This document shows positions 28,199 through 36,722 of a DNA stretch of 60,435 bases, in pieces. The stretch covers positions 33,322-93,756 of the forward strand of contig DCZN01000134.1 of NCBI GenBank assembly GCA_002331625.1, written 5' to 3'. This DNA comes from Nitrospira sp. UBA2083 (GTDB lineage: Bacteria > Nitrospirota > Nitrospiria > Nitrospirales > Nitrospiraceae). The notes under the pieces are model-generated. The model was given only the letters and a program-made list of their open reading frames with translations. It was not told the DNA's origin and made no database searches. Both the position numbers and the translations under genes were made by a program. Within the stretch, counting starts at the first letter, position 1, and each line of letters opens with the position of its first letter.

Positions 28199-28286
28199 GG
28201 AATGGTATATTCGCAGAGACAAAAACCGTGTTATTGGTGCACACCCTTGCTATTAGTTACACCCTACCTGCGATAGGCTATTCTTC

Positions 28287-28685
28287 ATGAAGGTCAAAAA
28301 ACTCCTCCACACCCGCATGCGGGTCAGCGATTTGGATGAGACCATCCGGTTTTATACATCCGTGTTGGGCCTTGAGGTCATCGAACGCAAGACCTCGCCT
28401 CGAGGATCGCATCTCGCCTTTTTGAAAGTGCCCAACAGTGATGAGCTGATTGAGTTAACCAGCTTTCCTCCGAGTGGTCCGGTGAAGGTCCAGGAAGATC
28501 TGATCCACCTGGCTTTTCAAGTCGATAGTCTCGATGAAACGATCGTGGCGCTTACCGCGCAAGATATCAAGGTCACTGATGGCCCCACGACCACCTCTTC
28601 CGGCAACCGTTTCATCTTTATTGACGCTCCAGACGGCTACGAGATTGAGCTGATCGAACGGCCGGCAGGTGTGAAAATTGTTTGA
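28287..28685 (+). CDS. VOC/glyoxalase I-like metalloprotein
   Basis: This encodes 132 residues and is the size of glyoxalase I. The N-terminal HTRMRVSDLDETIRFYTSVLG and the C-terminal DAPDGYEIELIE are strongly GloA-like. Candidate metal ligands are H8, a Glu in ELIELT, a His in LIHLAF and a Glu in YEIELIE. It may detoxify methylglyoxal-glutathione or a related adduct. GloA is the best guess but other VOC enzymes are not excluded. Confidence 0.8.
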   Translation: MKVKKLLHTRMRVSDLDETIRFYTSVLGLEVIERKTSPRGSHLAFLKVPNSDELIELTSFPPSGPVKVQEDLIHLAFQVDSLDETIVALTAQDIKVTDGPTTTSSGNRFIFIDAPDGYEIELIERPAGVKIV

Positions 28686-28773
28686 CACTCGTGAGGCGTT
28701 GCTCGGCCCTTCGATCATGGGTTCTAGGTTTCACCTGGAAAGTTTCATGTTGTGCAGAAACCAAAAACCTCAA

Positions 28774-28831
28774 ACTTGAAACATGAAACCTGAAACCGTT
28801 AGCCGATAGGTTTCACGAACAACGAGATACG
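28774..28831 (+). repeat. Heptad comb element before the DapF-like gene
   Basis: At 28774-28794 there are three in-phase heptads with TGAA (ACTTGAA, ACATGAA, ACCTGAA). At 28811-28831 there are three ending in ACG: TTTCACG, AACAACG and AGATACG. The comb merges into the GGAGGAGAAGG ribosome site of the next gene. Related GTTTCA words lie near 28730-28750 and could form the opposing strand of a hairpin. Confidence 0.6.
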
Positions 28832-28841
28832 GAGGAGAAGG

Positions 28842-29711
28842 ATGAAGAACGGATTTTTCCGTGGACATGGGCTTGGTAACGATTATGTCGTGATGGATCC
28901 CAAGGAACTGACATTCAAGCTCACGCCCAAGACCATCAAGCCGATTTGCGACCGCAACTGGGGACTCGGCAGTGATGGCATTCTGGCATTGGTTCCATCG
29001 AAGAAAGCCGACTTCGGTTTGCGCATTTTCAATCCGGATGGCAGTGAGGCAGAGAAATCCGGGAACGGGCTTCGAATCTTCGCACGCTACCTTCACGCCA
29101 CTGGCAAGACAAAAAAAAAGCACTTCACCATCGAGACAAAAGGCGGGCTCGTCACCGTCGACCTGCACATCGACCGGCATGGGGACGCATCTGCCGCGAC
29201 CGTCGAAATGGGGACCGCCACATTCAAACCGGAGGCCCTTCCCTGCTCACTGCGCATACCGGAATTGATTCAACAGCCGATCGAAGCAGCTGGGCACACA
29301 CTGACGTTTACCGGCGTGAGTGTCGGCAATCCCCACTGCGTGGTCTTCAAACCGGCTGGTTCATCATGGTCGCGGGACGAATTGTTAACCCTTGGCCCTG
29401 CCTTGGAGAATCACAGCCTCTTCCCGAGACGGACGAATGTGCAACTCGCCGTCCCCACCGGCCCCAAGGAAATCTTCATCCTGATATGGGAGCGAGGGGC
29501 CGGAGAAACCCAAGCATCCGGTTCCTCTTCCTGCGCGGCCGCCAGTGCGGCAGTTCGCCTGGGACTGGTCAAGAGCCCCGTTACCGTCAAAATGCCGGGA
29601 GGGCTCTTGAATATCGACGTCGCTCCGGACTTCGCGCTCACCATGAAAGGCCCGGTTGCCGAAGTCGCACGAGGAACATTAAGCCCATCATTTGTCCGTG
29701 GCCTGAAGTAG
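28842..29711 (+). CDS. DapF-fold protein lacking both catalytic cysteines
   Basis: This encodes 289 residues and aligns along its whole length with diaminopimelate epimerase: GHGLGNDYVV at 8-17, IFNPDGSE at 62-69, a GNGLR segment at 74-78, SVGNPHCVVF and RGAGETQA at 218-225. The first catalytic Cys (GNGARC in E. coli) is replaced by Ile79, and the second (ACGSG) by Ser226. Racemisation by the two-Cys mechanism should therefore be impossible. It may have another isomerase activity, as in the related PhzF fold, or be a binding protein. Start is the ATG at 28842 with a strong GGAGGAGAAGG site. Most automatic annotation would call it dapF. Confidence 0.8.
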   Translation: MKNGFFRGHGLGNDYVVMDPKELTFKLTPKTIKPICDRNWGLGSDGILALVPSKKADFGLRIFNPDGSEAEKSGNGLRIFARYLHATGKTKKKHFTIETKGGLVTVDLHIDRHGDASAATVEMGTATFKPEALPCSLRIPELIQQPIEAAGHTLTFTGVSVGNPHCVVFKPAGSSWSRDELLTLGPALENHSLFPRRTNVQLAVPTGPKEIFILIWERGAGETQASGSSSCAAASAAVRLGLVKSPVTVKMPGGLLNIDVAPDFALTMKGPVAEVARGTLSPSFVRGLK

Positions 29712-29727
29712 CAACCACTTGGCACAC

Positions 29728-29836
29728 AGCTGTCAGCCATCCGCTTATGATGTGCGGCTTCCAGATTGCCCGCTACGACTCCGCGCCGTACAATAACCGG
29801 TATTATATCGCTTCTCGTACCTGAAGGCTGACAGCT
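29728..29836 (+). repeat. Inverted repeat of the GGCTGACA type (before uvrC)
   Basis: AGCTGTCAGCC at 29728-29738 is the exact reverse complement of GGCTGACAGCT at 29826-29836, giving perfect 11-base arms 87 bases apart. The right arm ends one base before the uvrC ATG. The words match the repeat at 10702-10774. The interior shows no coding potential that I can support. Confidence 0.6.
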
Positions 29837-29837
29837 C

Positions 29838-31670
29838 ATGGCCGTCTCATCAGATTTACAGTCCAAACTCGACCATCTTCCTCAAAACTCTGGCGTGTAC
29901 TTGTTCAAGAACGCCCAAGGGGAACTTCTCTACATCGGGAAAGCGTCCGTTTTAGCCGATCGAGTCAGGTCCTATTTTCAGAAAGGCTCGGATCACAGTC
30001 CCAAGACAAGTCTCCTCGTCAGCCAGATTGCCGACATCGAGACCATGGTCACTAGATCAGAGCTTGAGGCGCTGATCCTTGAGAGCAACCTAGTCAAGCG
30101 TCATAAGCCTCGCTTCAATATCGTCTTGCGGGATGACAAACAATACCCGTATCTGCGTCTTCCCATTAAAGACGACTTCCCGCGACTTTCCATCGTGCGT
30201 CGAGTCCAGAAGGACGGTGCGCTGTACTATGGCCCCTATACACCGGCCAATGCGCTTCGTGAGACGTTAAAGATCATCAAACACGTGTTCCCGCTTGCGA
30301 CCTGCACGATCGACATCGACGGAACGGCTGAACGGGCCTGTATCGAGTTTGAAATTAAACGCTGTATGGCTCCCTGCACAGGACATCAATCGAAAGAAGA
30401 CTACCACCTGATCGTCAAACAGGTCCGCCAATTCCTTGAAGGGCGGGACCATGAATTACTCGATACCCTTCGCTCGAAGATGGAATCGGCCGCGGAGCGC
30501 GAGGAATTTGAGGAAGCCGCCCGTCTACGAGACCGTCTCTTCAAGATTCAGCGCATGTTAGAGAAGCAGCGCATTACCCAGACGTCTGCAACCGATCAAG
30601 ACGTGATCGGTCTGGCTCGGCAAGGATCGGCTGTCGACCTTCAAATTTTGTTTGTACGGGGAGGACTGCTGATCGGCCGCAAAGACTTCTTCTGGCCTCA
30701 GTCCGCTGATACATCTGATCCAGAGCTGGTCCGATCCGCCATCGAACAATTCTACAACAAGGATGGACAGCCTCCACGAGAAGTCTTGGTCCCAACTGAA
30801 CTCGAAGATGCTGCGCTGCTACAGCAATGGCTCTCCGAGAAGCGTGGCGAATCCGTTCGGGTTCTGTCACCCGAACGAGGTGCTAAACATCAATTGGTCC
30901 TGTTAGCCGAGGAAAATGCGGCGGCGGCGGCGGCCGATCACTTGCGCGATGAGGAACTCGATCGGCAAGCCGGCGAGGAATTGAAACGGTTGTTGCGGTT
31001 GGACCAGGCTCCGCGTCGAATCGAGGGATTCGATATCTCCAATACGATGGGTCATCAATCTGTCGCGTCGATGGTCGTGTGGGAAGCCGGACAGATGAAG
31101 AAGTCCGACTACCGTCGGTTTATGATCCAGACTGTCGAAGGGGCCAATGACTTCGCCAGCATGAAAGAAGTCGTCATGCGTCGCTACGCTCCCTCTCTCG
31201 ACAACTCAGACCGACACACCGAGGACTTGGCTATGCCAGACGTCATCCTCATCGACGGAGGGTTAGGACAACTGGGAGCTGCGCTGGAGGGGCTCAAAGA
31301 AGTGGGGCACCAAGGCCTGCCGATTCTTGGCCTCGCCAAAGCCCGGGGGAACAAAGAAGAACGAGTGTTCCTCGCCGGAAGAAAAAATCCGATCACACTC
31401 ACCGCGACGGCACCGGCCACCCACCTCTTGCAGCGCATCCGTGATGAGGCCCATCGCTTTGCGGTCACGTACCATCGAAAGCTGCGGGGCAAGGCGCTCG
31501 TGAGTTCACAACTGGATCAGGTGATCGGGATCGGAGCGATTCGACGGAATCGACTGTTGAACCAGTTCGGAAGCCTAGACCAGCTGGCTTCAGCCAGCGA
31601 TGACGCGCTCCAGGAAGCCGGGCTGAGTGCGGAGATAGTTCTCAATCTCCGCAAGGCACTCAAGCCGTGA
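29838..31670 (+). CDS. uvrC: UvrABC excision nuclease subunit C
   Basis: This encodes 610 residues. UvrC makes both incisions in nucleotide excision repair after UvrAB recognise damage. The GIY-YIG nuclease domain is N-terminal (NSGVYLFKNAQGELLYIGKA, residues about 16-35). A UVR motif with EFEEAARLRDR lies near 216-226. The RNase H-like domain (FDISNTMGHQSVASMVV) and C-terminal helix-hairpin-helix (IGIGAIRRNRLLNQFG) follow. The length is normal. It is convergent with the FadL-type gene, with only 20 bases between stops. Confidence 0.98.
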   Translation: MAVSSDLQSKLDHLPQNSGVYLFKNAQGELLYIGKASVLADRVRSYFQKGSDHSPKTSLLVSQIADIETMVTRSELEALILESNLVKRHKPRFNIVLRDDKQYPYLRLPIKDDFPRLSIVRRVQKDGALYYGPYTPANALRETLKIIKHVFPLATCTIDIDGTAERACIEFEIKRCMAPCTGHQSKEDYHLIVKQVRQFLEGRDHELLDTLRSKMESAAEREEFEEAARLRDRLFKIQRMLEKQRITQTSATDQDVIGLARQGSAVDLQILFVRGGLLIGRKDFFWPQSADTSDPELVRSAIEQFYNKDGQPPREVLVPTELEDAALLQQWLSEKRGESVRVLSPERGAKHQLVLLAEENAAAAAADHLRDEELDRQAGEELKRLLRLDQAPRRIEGFDISNTMGHQSVASMVVWEAGQMKKSDYRRFMIQTVEGANDFASMKEVVMRRYAPSLDNSDRHTEDLAMPDVILIDGGLGQLGAALEGLKEVGHQGLPILGLAKARGNKEERVFLAGRKNPITLTATAPATHLLQRIRDEAHRFAVTYHRKLRGKALVSSQLDQVIGIGAIRRNRLLNQFGSLDQLASASDDALQEAGLSAEIVLNLRKALKP

Positions 31671-31690
31671 GAGCGAGGGACCTGGATCCG

Positions 31691-33082
31691 CTAGAATAGA
31701 TAGCGGAAACTGAATGCTCCCAAATGCACGAAGGCATGGTACGTCCCGTCCACCGTTGGATTCTGGTTACCGACAATCGTGCGTGATTCATAGAACCATT
31801 CCTGATAGGCCAGGTCGATCCCGATCCCTTTCGGCCACAACGCTGACTCTCCACTACAAGGGATCACGCCCAGGAATCGGCCAGCTCCTTTGCAGAGAAA
31901 ACCCACTCCCAGAGACAAGGTGTGCGCGGGCAACGAGATGATGCCTGGGTTAAACGTCTGATCGGGAACAGGATCTCCCGTATAGGTATAGCCGGACCGA
32001 GCTGCGACTTCCCAATGTGAGAGCCACCGAGGGTTCATCCACTTATGCTCAGTTCCGATTGCAATGACCGGAACATTCTTCCACTGTTGAGGCTGGGGGA
32101 TTGCCGCTCCATTAGACAATCGCACATCAAGATTCCTATTGGAGCTCCATCCCACATACTCCACGTCGAGCTCGACTTTCCACTCCCGCTCACTAGTACG
32201 CACGGGCCAGACGGCGACGGCTCCGATGAACCGTTGCGGCAGGACCAGATCCGTGGCAGCATCGGCCACCTTGGCCCCATTCACTAAGAACGACCCATTC
32301 AACGGCAGTACCACCTGACTGCGATAGACGAGCCCAACTGAGACGATCGGTTTGTCGGTCTCATTTCTCACCGGGGTATAGAGCAGGCCGACGGTGACAC
32401 CCGCTCCTGTCCCCGTGCCATTGAGCTCAATAGACGACCCGGGGGAAATGCCAAACCCTCCTGCACTGATCTGCTTCTGCTCGACATGCCCTTCGCCAAG
32501 AAAGCCGGCGAATGTATAAATGTCTGCGCCGACAGCGACTGAGAAATCTTTGCTGACCTGATAGGCAATCGTGGGCTTGATATGGATCAGCGGCAATTCT
32601 GCCGAGGTCACAGCCGTATTGAAAGGGCCGTCAATAGGATAGCGCGTTCTTAACCCGAATGATGTGACCAACCCTAATCCGATGGTGACGTCGGACAAGC
32701 GGGGCATCCCGAGGGCTCCAAGATTCGCGCTGAGGTAGGTGTGTCCTGGAGGAGGGAAGCTGACGCTTCCTCCATAATCTCCACGGGTATCAAGTCCCGT
32801 GGCGCTTGTGGTCTTGATGGAACCACCCAACAACGCAATGCCGAATACTGCCTGGAGATCACGCACTTGGGTAAGGCCGGCAGGATTATAGTGAATGGCC
32901 GACGCGTTATCGGCTTGGGCGGCAAACGCATTGCCTTGACCGGCAGCCGATGCGCCCTGTGGTTGAAAGCGCAAAGCCTGTGCGATCGTGACGACCGGGC
33001 AGAGAAGCAACACGCTGCCTACAATCATGCCTACGGCGACTTTGCCGGGAAATAGGAAATCGAGTGACGGAGACCTACGCAT
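31691..33082 (-). CDS. FadL/OmpP1/TodX-type outer-membrane transport protein
   Basis: This encodes 463 residues with a signal peptide (residues 15-36). The mature start ALRFQPQGASAAGQGNAFAA followed by ASAIHYNPAGLTQ is the FadL hatch signature. The remaining sequence is strand-rich and ends with phenylalanine (SFRYLF), as many barrels do. The family takes up long-chain fatty acids or aromatic hydrocarbons; which one applies here is unknown. A hydrophobic-molecule porin next to the quorum-sensing genes is worth noting, but any link is speculative. Confidence 0.9.
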   Translation of the reverse strand: MRRSPSLDFLFPGKVAVGMIVGSVLLLCPVVTIAQALRFQPQGASAAGQGNAFAAQADNASAIHYNPAGLTQVRDLQAVFGIALLGGSIKTTSATGLDTRGDYGGSVSFPPPGHTYLSANLGALGMPRLSDVTIGLGLVTSFGLRTRYPIDGPFNTAVTSAELPLIHIKPTIAYQVSKDFSVAVGADIYTFAGFLGEGHVEQKQISAGGFGISPGSSIELNGTGTGAGVTVGLLYTPVRNETDKPIVSVGLVYRSQVVLPLNGSFLVNGAKVADAATDLVLPQRFIGAVAVWPVRTSEREWKVELDVEYVGWSSNRNLDVRLSNGAAIPQPQQWKNVPVIAIGTEHKWMNPRWLSHWEVAARSGYTYTGDPVPDQTFNPGIISLPAHTLSLGVGFLCKGAGRFLGVIPCSGESALWPKGIGIDLAYQEWFYESRTIVGNQNPTVDGTYHAFVHLGAFSFRYLF

Positions 33083-33255
33083 GCATGGATCCTATTCGCT
33101 TGGGCTATGCTTCACTGTCTAGCAAGAGGTCATTAGCCTATTGCCTCCCCAAAGGATAGGCCCTTATGGCCCTATGTAATAGCCTCTATTCAAACTTCTT
33201 CCGGTTTCATATAATAAGCAGCCATTTTTAAATATCTCTCGATACGGAGGCGTCT

Positions 33256-34056
33256 ATGGGACAGCGTGAAGAGAAACGCCCCTTTCCTCACCAGCTTTTT
33301 GAGCAACTGTCAAAATCTGAATGTGCATCGTTTATTGAAGCCTTGCACTATATGACTGAGTCGAGTACCACTGCAGAGGTGAAAGATGCCCTCTCTCAAT
33401 TTCAAAATCTGTTTCCTTTTTCACGAGTGATCGGTGGCCTTGCTCGCCTCACGCCAGCCGGCAGTTTCGATGGGTTTACCAACGTCGTCAATGTCAGTTA
33501 TCCGGAGGAATGGATTAAGCTGTATTGGCAAAACGGCTACTTTGAGGTCGACCCAGTCTTTCAGAGTGCCCTCAATAAGCCCGGCACCCAACACTGGGGG
33601 ACAACGTACCGAGAAGCAACCTCTCCAAAGCAACAAGAATTCATGACGGCCGCCAAGGAATTTGGGCTAGGAGACGGGATTACCACCGGATCTGCAGACC
33701 CTTCGTGCAGAGTGGCAACGTTCTGTTCTTTTGCCTCAGCCAGCAGCGTGGACGCCGCTCGATATGTCCCGCTCATCGAGTATTTTGGGTACTATGTCCA
33801 CATGGCGCTCTTGCGCACGGCCCCCGCAAAGGCTCAATCCATGGATCGCTGTGTCAAACGGTTAACCATGCGGGAGTTAACAATCTTGAACTGGGTCAAG
33901 AATGGAAAAACGAATTGGGAAATCGCTCAAATTATGGGAGTAACAGAGCGCACCATCCGATTCCACGTAGAAAGCATTTTTTCCAAGCTGGATGTCACGT
34001 CACGATCTCAGGCCGTTGCCACTGCCATTGAGCATGGCCTACCCAATGTGGTCTGA
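33256..34056 (+). CDS. LuxR-type acyl-homoserine-lactone-responsive regulator
   Basis: This encodes 266 residues with an N-terminal autoinducer-binding domain and a C-terminal LuxR helix-turn-helix (about 200-260, LTMRELTILNWVKNGKTNWE onwards). The signal-pocket residues W86, Y90, D99 and W114 have exactly the spacing of W57, Y61, D70 and W85 in TraR, which supports true AHL binding. GGAGG precedes the ATG. It faces the AHL synthase gene tail to tail, with 62 bases between stops. Its upstream region has an imperfect ATAGGCCC/GGCCCTAT dyad at 33156-33175 whose half resembles ATAGGGCC near the luxI start. Confidence 0.93.
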   Translation: MGQREEKRPFPHQLFEQLSKSECASFIEALHYMTESSTTAEVKDALSQFQNLFPFSRVIGGLARLTPAGSFDGFTNVVNVSYPEEWIKLYWQNGYFEVDPVFQSALNKPGTQHWGTTYREATSPKQQEFMTAAKEFGLGDGITTGSADPSCRVATFCSFASASSVDAARYVPLIEYFGYYVHMALLRTAPAKAQSMDRCVKRLTMRELTILNWVKNGKTNWEIAQIMGVTERTIRFHVESIFSKLDVTSRSQAVATAIEHGLPNVV

Positions 34057-34118
34057 GTATGTTGCAGTGGCCCCTGTGCATGGGACTTGTTCCCCTCATG
34101 TACAATCCAGGCAGCACA

Positions 34119-34841
34119 TCACGCCATGACGGGATCTGCCGCAACCTTACGATAGGATGACATCCGACCCGATACAGTGTCGCCGTTCAACGTCTGAATC
34201 GTTGAAATCCATTCGAGAAAACTAGGCCGCTTTATACTATTCTCGTCATCAAAGCGAACCATATCATACAGCGCGGCGACCGCTTCCGCGCCGGCAGGCG
34301 GCAGTTTCACAACCGGTCCAATCGGCTCACACGGAAAACCCAGCATGCGAAGGGCTCGTAAGAATCGGTGTTCAACTTCGAGGTAATAGTACCGGATTTC
34401 GTTTTCAACCGCCCACTGATAGATCCCTTTCAACACAGCTAGCATCACTCGATTCGAGAGTTTTGGGTCTTTGACTGCAGGATTCACTGCCAGCCTTGTG
34501 ATCTCTGCGGTATCCTGCTCTTTTCTGATAATGTAATCTCTCGGTAGCAATGCCCCGAATTCATTCCCCAACATAAATTCTCCAGAGGCCGGCAGAAGCC
34601 GCCCCATTCCCAGTAACACCCCGTCACTGCCGAAAACCCCAACGGTGACCCCCCAGAGGTCGTACATATCCATTTCTTGTCGATCCTCGGTTTCAGGCAC
34701 CCACTTCAGTTGTTCTGCAAACACGCGATGCCGTAATTCATACGCCTGTATCATCTCTTCCTTCGTTGAAAGTGTCTTGACGAGAAGATCTCCCTCTGAG
34801 AATTCAATGTGACTCAGTGCTCTGTCGGTTAGGACTGGCAT
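34119..34841 (-). CDS. LuxI-type acyl-homoserine-lactone synthase
   Basis: This encodes 240 residues and makes an AHL signal from SAM and an acyl donor. The family residues R37, F41, W47, D58, D61, R81, E113 and R116 are present. R37-F41-W47-D58-D61-R81 keep the spacing of R24-F28-W34-D45-D48-R68 in EsaI. AAAGGAG lies upstream of the ATG. A lux-box palindrome begins 93 bases upstream of the start, so LuxR-dependent auto-induction is likely. A C-terminal extension of about 20 residues relative to short LuxI proteins is present. The acyl chain cannot be predicted. Confidence 0.92.
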   Translation of the reverse strand: MPVLTDRALSHIEFSEGDLLVKTLSTKEEMIQAYELRHRVFAEQLKWVPETEDRQEMDMYDLWGVTVGVFGSDGVLLGMGRLLPASGEFMLGNEFGALLPRDYIIRKEQDTAEITRLAVNPAVKDPKLSNRVMLAVLKGIYQWAVENEIRYYYLEVEHRFLRALRMLGFPCEPIGPVVKLPPAGAEAVAALYDMVRFDDENSIKRPSFLEWISTIQTLNGDTVSGRMSSYRKVAADPVMA

Positions 34842-34934
34842 AGCGGACTCCTTTCAGGTTGGGCTATTTGATGAAAAATAGGGCCGTTTGTTGTGTGAAG
34901 AGGGCGGATAGTTCCATCTATGCCGTCAGACGTC

Positions 34935-34954
34935 ACCTGGCGGACCCGCCAGGT
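34935..34954. promoter_or_regulatory. lux box (LuxR operator), perfect dyad
   Basis: The 20 bases read ACCTG, ten bases, CAGGT, and with the flanking C and G form a perfect inverted repeat with ten-base arms (34934-34943 and 34946-34955) and a two-base centre. This is the half-site arrangement of the Vibrio fischeri lux box. It lies in the 215-base divergent region between the AHL synthase gene and a two-component kinase gene, so it may control either or both. Confidence 0.8.
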
Positions 34955-34970
34955 GCTTTCCTAGACCTAA

Positions 34971-34984
34971 GAGTGTAAACACTC
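34971..34984. promoter_or_regulatory. Second dyad in the luxI/kinase divergent region
   Basis: GAGTGT, two A residues, ACACTC: perfect six-base arms, 16 bases beyond the lux box on the side of the kinase gene at 35057. It could be an operator for another regulator, such as the neighbouring NarL-type protein. There is no other support. Confidence 0.35.
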
Positions 34985-35056
34985 ACGTTGCTACTGGAGG
35001 GTGGGCTTCACGCAAACAGATGCGCTAAGTACTTGTATTAACAGGAGGGATGTGCT

Positions 35057-35860
35057 GTGACAGAAGGTAAAACTCGGTTTCAATTGTTGGATGGCGGGCT
35101 CCGGTCAACGTCAACACTGCCAGTCGCCCAGTCTGTTCGACCATCGAGGGAGTCCTTTGGGTTGCTCCACTTGGAACCCTGTGCAGGAGAGTTGGCAACC
35201 GCATTCAAGGCGACTGAACAACGATTGCACAGGCTCTTGGAAGATCGCTCGCGTATCGGTCGTGATTTGCATGACTGCGTGCTGCAGTCCTTGTATGCCA
35301 TTGGACTCAGTATTGAAACTTCACAGAGAGTTAGGCATAATAACAATCAGGAAACAAAATCAGATGACCCAACGATGATCCTGCAGATCAATCAATTGAT
35401 TCATGAGGTCCGCGGCATGATCCGCGAATTGGAGTCCGGAACAGTTCAGGAATTCGATTTATCGGCTGAACTACATACCCTGCGTACGACGTATGATCAA
35501 ACGGGACGTTTGGATGTAAAGCTGGATCTTCAGCGCAGCGCCATTGAGGTACTCACACACGAAGAAGAACGAGAGATTCTCAATATTGTTCGTGAGGCGC
35601 TCAGTAACTGTGCGCGCCATGCCCATGCTACCCGTGCGGTCGTATCGATTCGCATGAAAGAAACACGAATTCGGGTCAGCATCCAGGATGATGGTATTGG
35701 ATTCTCTCCGGCTGCCGGCCAGTCCCATGGTTATGGACTCACCAACATGGAAGCTCGAGCGAAAAAACTTGGGGGGACATTACGGGTGCAGTCAAAAACA
35801 GGGGACGGCACACACGTCATGGCCGAATTTTCATTAGAACCCCTTCTGACCAGCGTATGA
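35057..35860 (+). CDS. NarL-type (HisKA_3) histidine kinase, soluble
   Basis: This encodes 267 residues from a GTG preceded by AGGAGG about eight bases upstream. There is no membrane segment. The H-box (RIGRDLHDCVLQSLYAIG) places the phospho-His at residue 72. The HATPase domain follows, with the N-box EALSNCARHAHA and GYGLTNMEARAKKLGG. It lacks a recognised input domain beyond about 50 N-terminal residues. It overlaps the regulator gene downstream by ATGA, so the two are a cognate pair. It is divergent from the AHL synthase gene across the lux box. Confidence 0.92.
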   Translation: MTEGKTRFQLLDGGLRSTSTLPVAQSVRPSRESFGLLHLEPCAGELATAFKATEQRLHRLLEDRSRIGRDLHDCVLQSLYAIGLSIETSQRVRHNNNQETKSDDPTMILQINQLIHEVRGMIRELESGTVQEFDLSAELHTLRTTYDQTGRLDVKLDLQRSAIEVLTHEEEREILNIVREALSNCARHAHATRAVVSIRMKETRIRVSIQDDGIGFSPAAGQSHGYGLTNMEARAKKLGGTLRVQSKTGDGTHVMAEFSLEPLLTSV

Positions 35861-36537
35861 AACAACTACAAACCAGCATCGTACTCATCGATGATCATGA
35901 AATGGTCCGGAGGGGACTCCGCGCCCTGCTTCATCTTGAACCGGACATGACAATCGTGGGAGAGGCAGGGACCGTAGCGGACGGGGTGGGGCTCGTCGAA
36001 CGACTGGCCCCGCAGATGGTGCTGCTCGACGTGAAGCTCCCCGATGCCACTGTCACCGAAGCCATCCGTCGCCTGTTGGCTGTCGCACCGAAACTGCGAA
36101 TCCTTGTCCTCACGAGTTATGCAGAAGACACCACGGTGATGGCGGCTGTGCAGAACGGAGCGCATGGCTATGTCCTGAAAGACGTTCGCATGGATGATCT
36201 GATTCGTGCGATTCGTACCGTCGCCTCCGGCCACGGCTATCTCGATCCGCGAGTTACTCAGCAAGCGCTCCACTGGATTCGCACCAGCTCCCACTTGGGT
36301 GTGAGTTCTCAAGGAGTCTCCCGTCTCTCTCCGCAAGAACGCTTGATCCTGCCCCTTCTGGCAGAGGGCAAGACCAATAAGGAAATCGCGGTCCAACTAC
36401 GTTTAAGCGACAAGACAGTAAAAAACTACTTGGCCAATATTTTCGATAAACTCCATGTCAAGCGGCGCACCGAAGCAGTCGCCTGGTTCATGAAAGAGTC
36501 CCATGTGCCTGGTGTTGCACGGAGTTCAAAGATCTAG
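35857..36537 (+). CDS. NarL-family response regulator
   Basis: This encodes 226 residues with an N-terminal receiver (DDHEMVRRG acidic pocket, phospho-acceptor in MVLLDVKLPDA, Lys in HGYVLKD) and a C-terminal LuxR-type helix-turn-helix (LSPQERLILPLLAEGKTNKE). It overlaps the kinase gene by four bases. Its DNA-binding domain is close to those of the regulators at 40909 and 52577, which might bind overlapping sites. Confidence 0.93.
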   Translation: MKQLQTSIVLIDDHEMVRRGLRALLHLEPDMTIVGEAGTVADGVGLVERLAPQMVLLDVKLPDATVTEAIRRLLAVAPKLRILVLTSYAEDTTVMAAVQNGAHGYVLKDVRMDDLIRAIRTVASGHGYLDPRVTQQALHWIRTSSHLGVSSQGVSRLSPQERLILPLLAEGKTNKEIAVQLRLSDKTVKNYLANIFDKLHVKRRTEAVAWFMKESHVPGVARSSKI

Positions 36538-36628
36538 GTATACTATCAACGATCTTACTCCTAGTCCGTTTCCCTTCCCAAACGCCCTGAGATTCGTCTC
36601 CCCTCTGGCTTTGTCAGATGAATGGATC

Positions 36629-36652
36629 CTATACTATCTTTTGATGGTATAG
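36629..36652. repeat. Hairpin-forming inverted repeat upstream of the nine-PAS kinase
   Basis: CTATACTATC, four T residues, then GATGGTATAG: the arms pair at nine of ten positions, with a G-T pair in RNA. A second TATACTATC stands at the start of the same intergenic region near 36540. It may be an operator or a terminator-like structure for the preceding operon. The kinase ATG is 70 bases downstream. Confidence 0.4.
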
Positions 36653-36722
36653 ATCGATCTGCCTGTGATGGATACCACACTTGCGCTGTGGCTTTATTAG
36701 GCTGAAACCCAGGCGTCTTCTC

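Noticed and set aside
28770..29180. Open frame of 136 codons opposite the DapF-like gene
   Set aside because: It includes translated repeat sequence and mirrors the conserved DapF-like frame.
34057..34118. Terminator between the convergent luxR and luxI genes
   Set aside because: GGGA-loop-TCCC is present, but the stem is only four or five bases and there is no T run on either strand.
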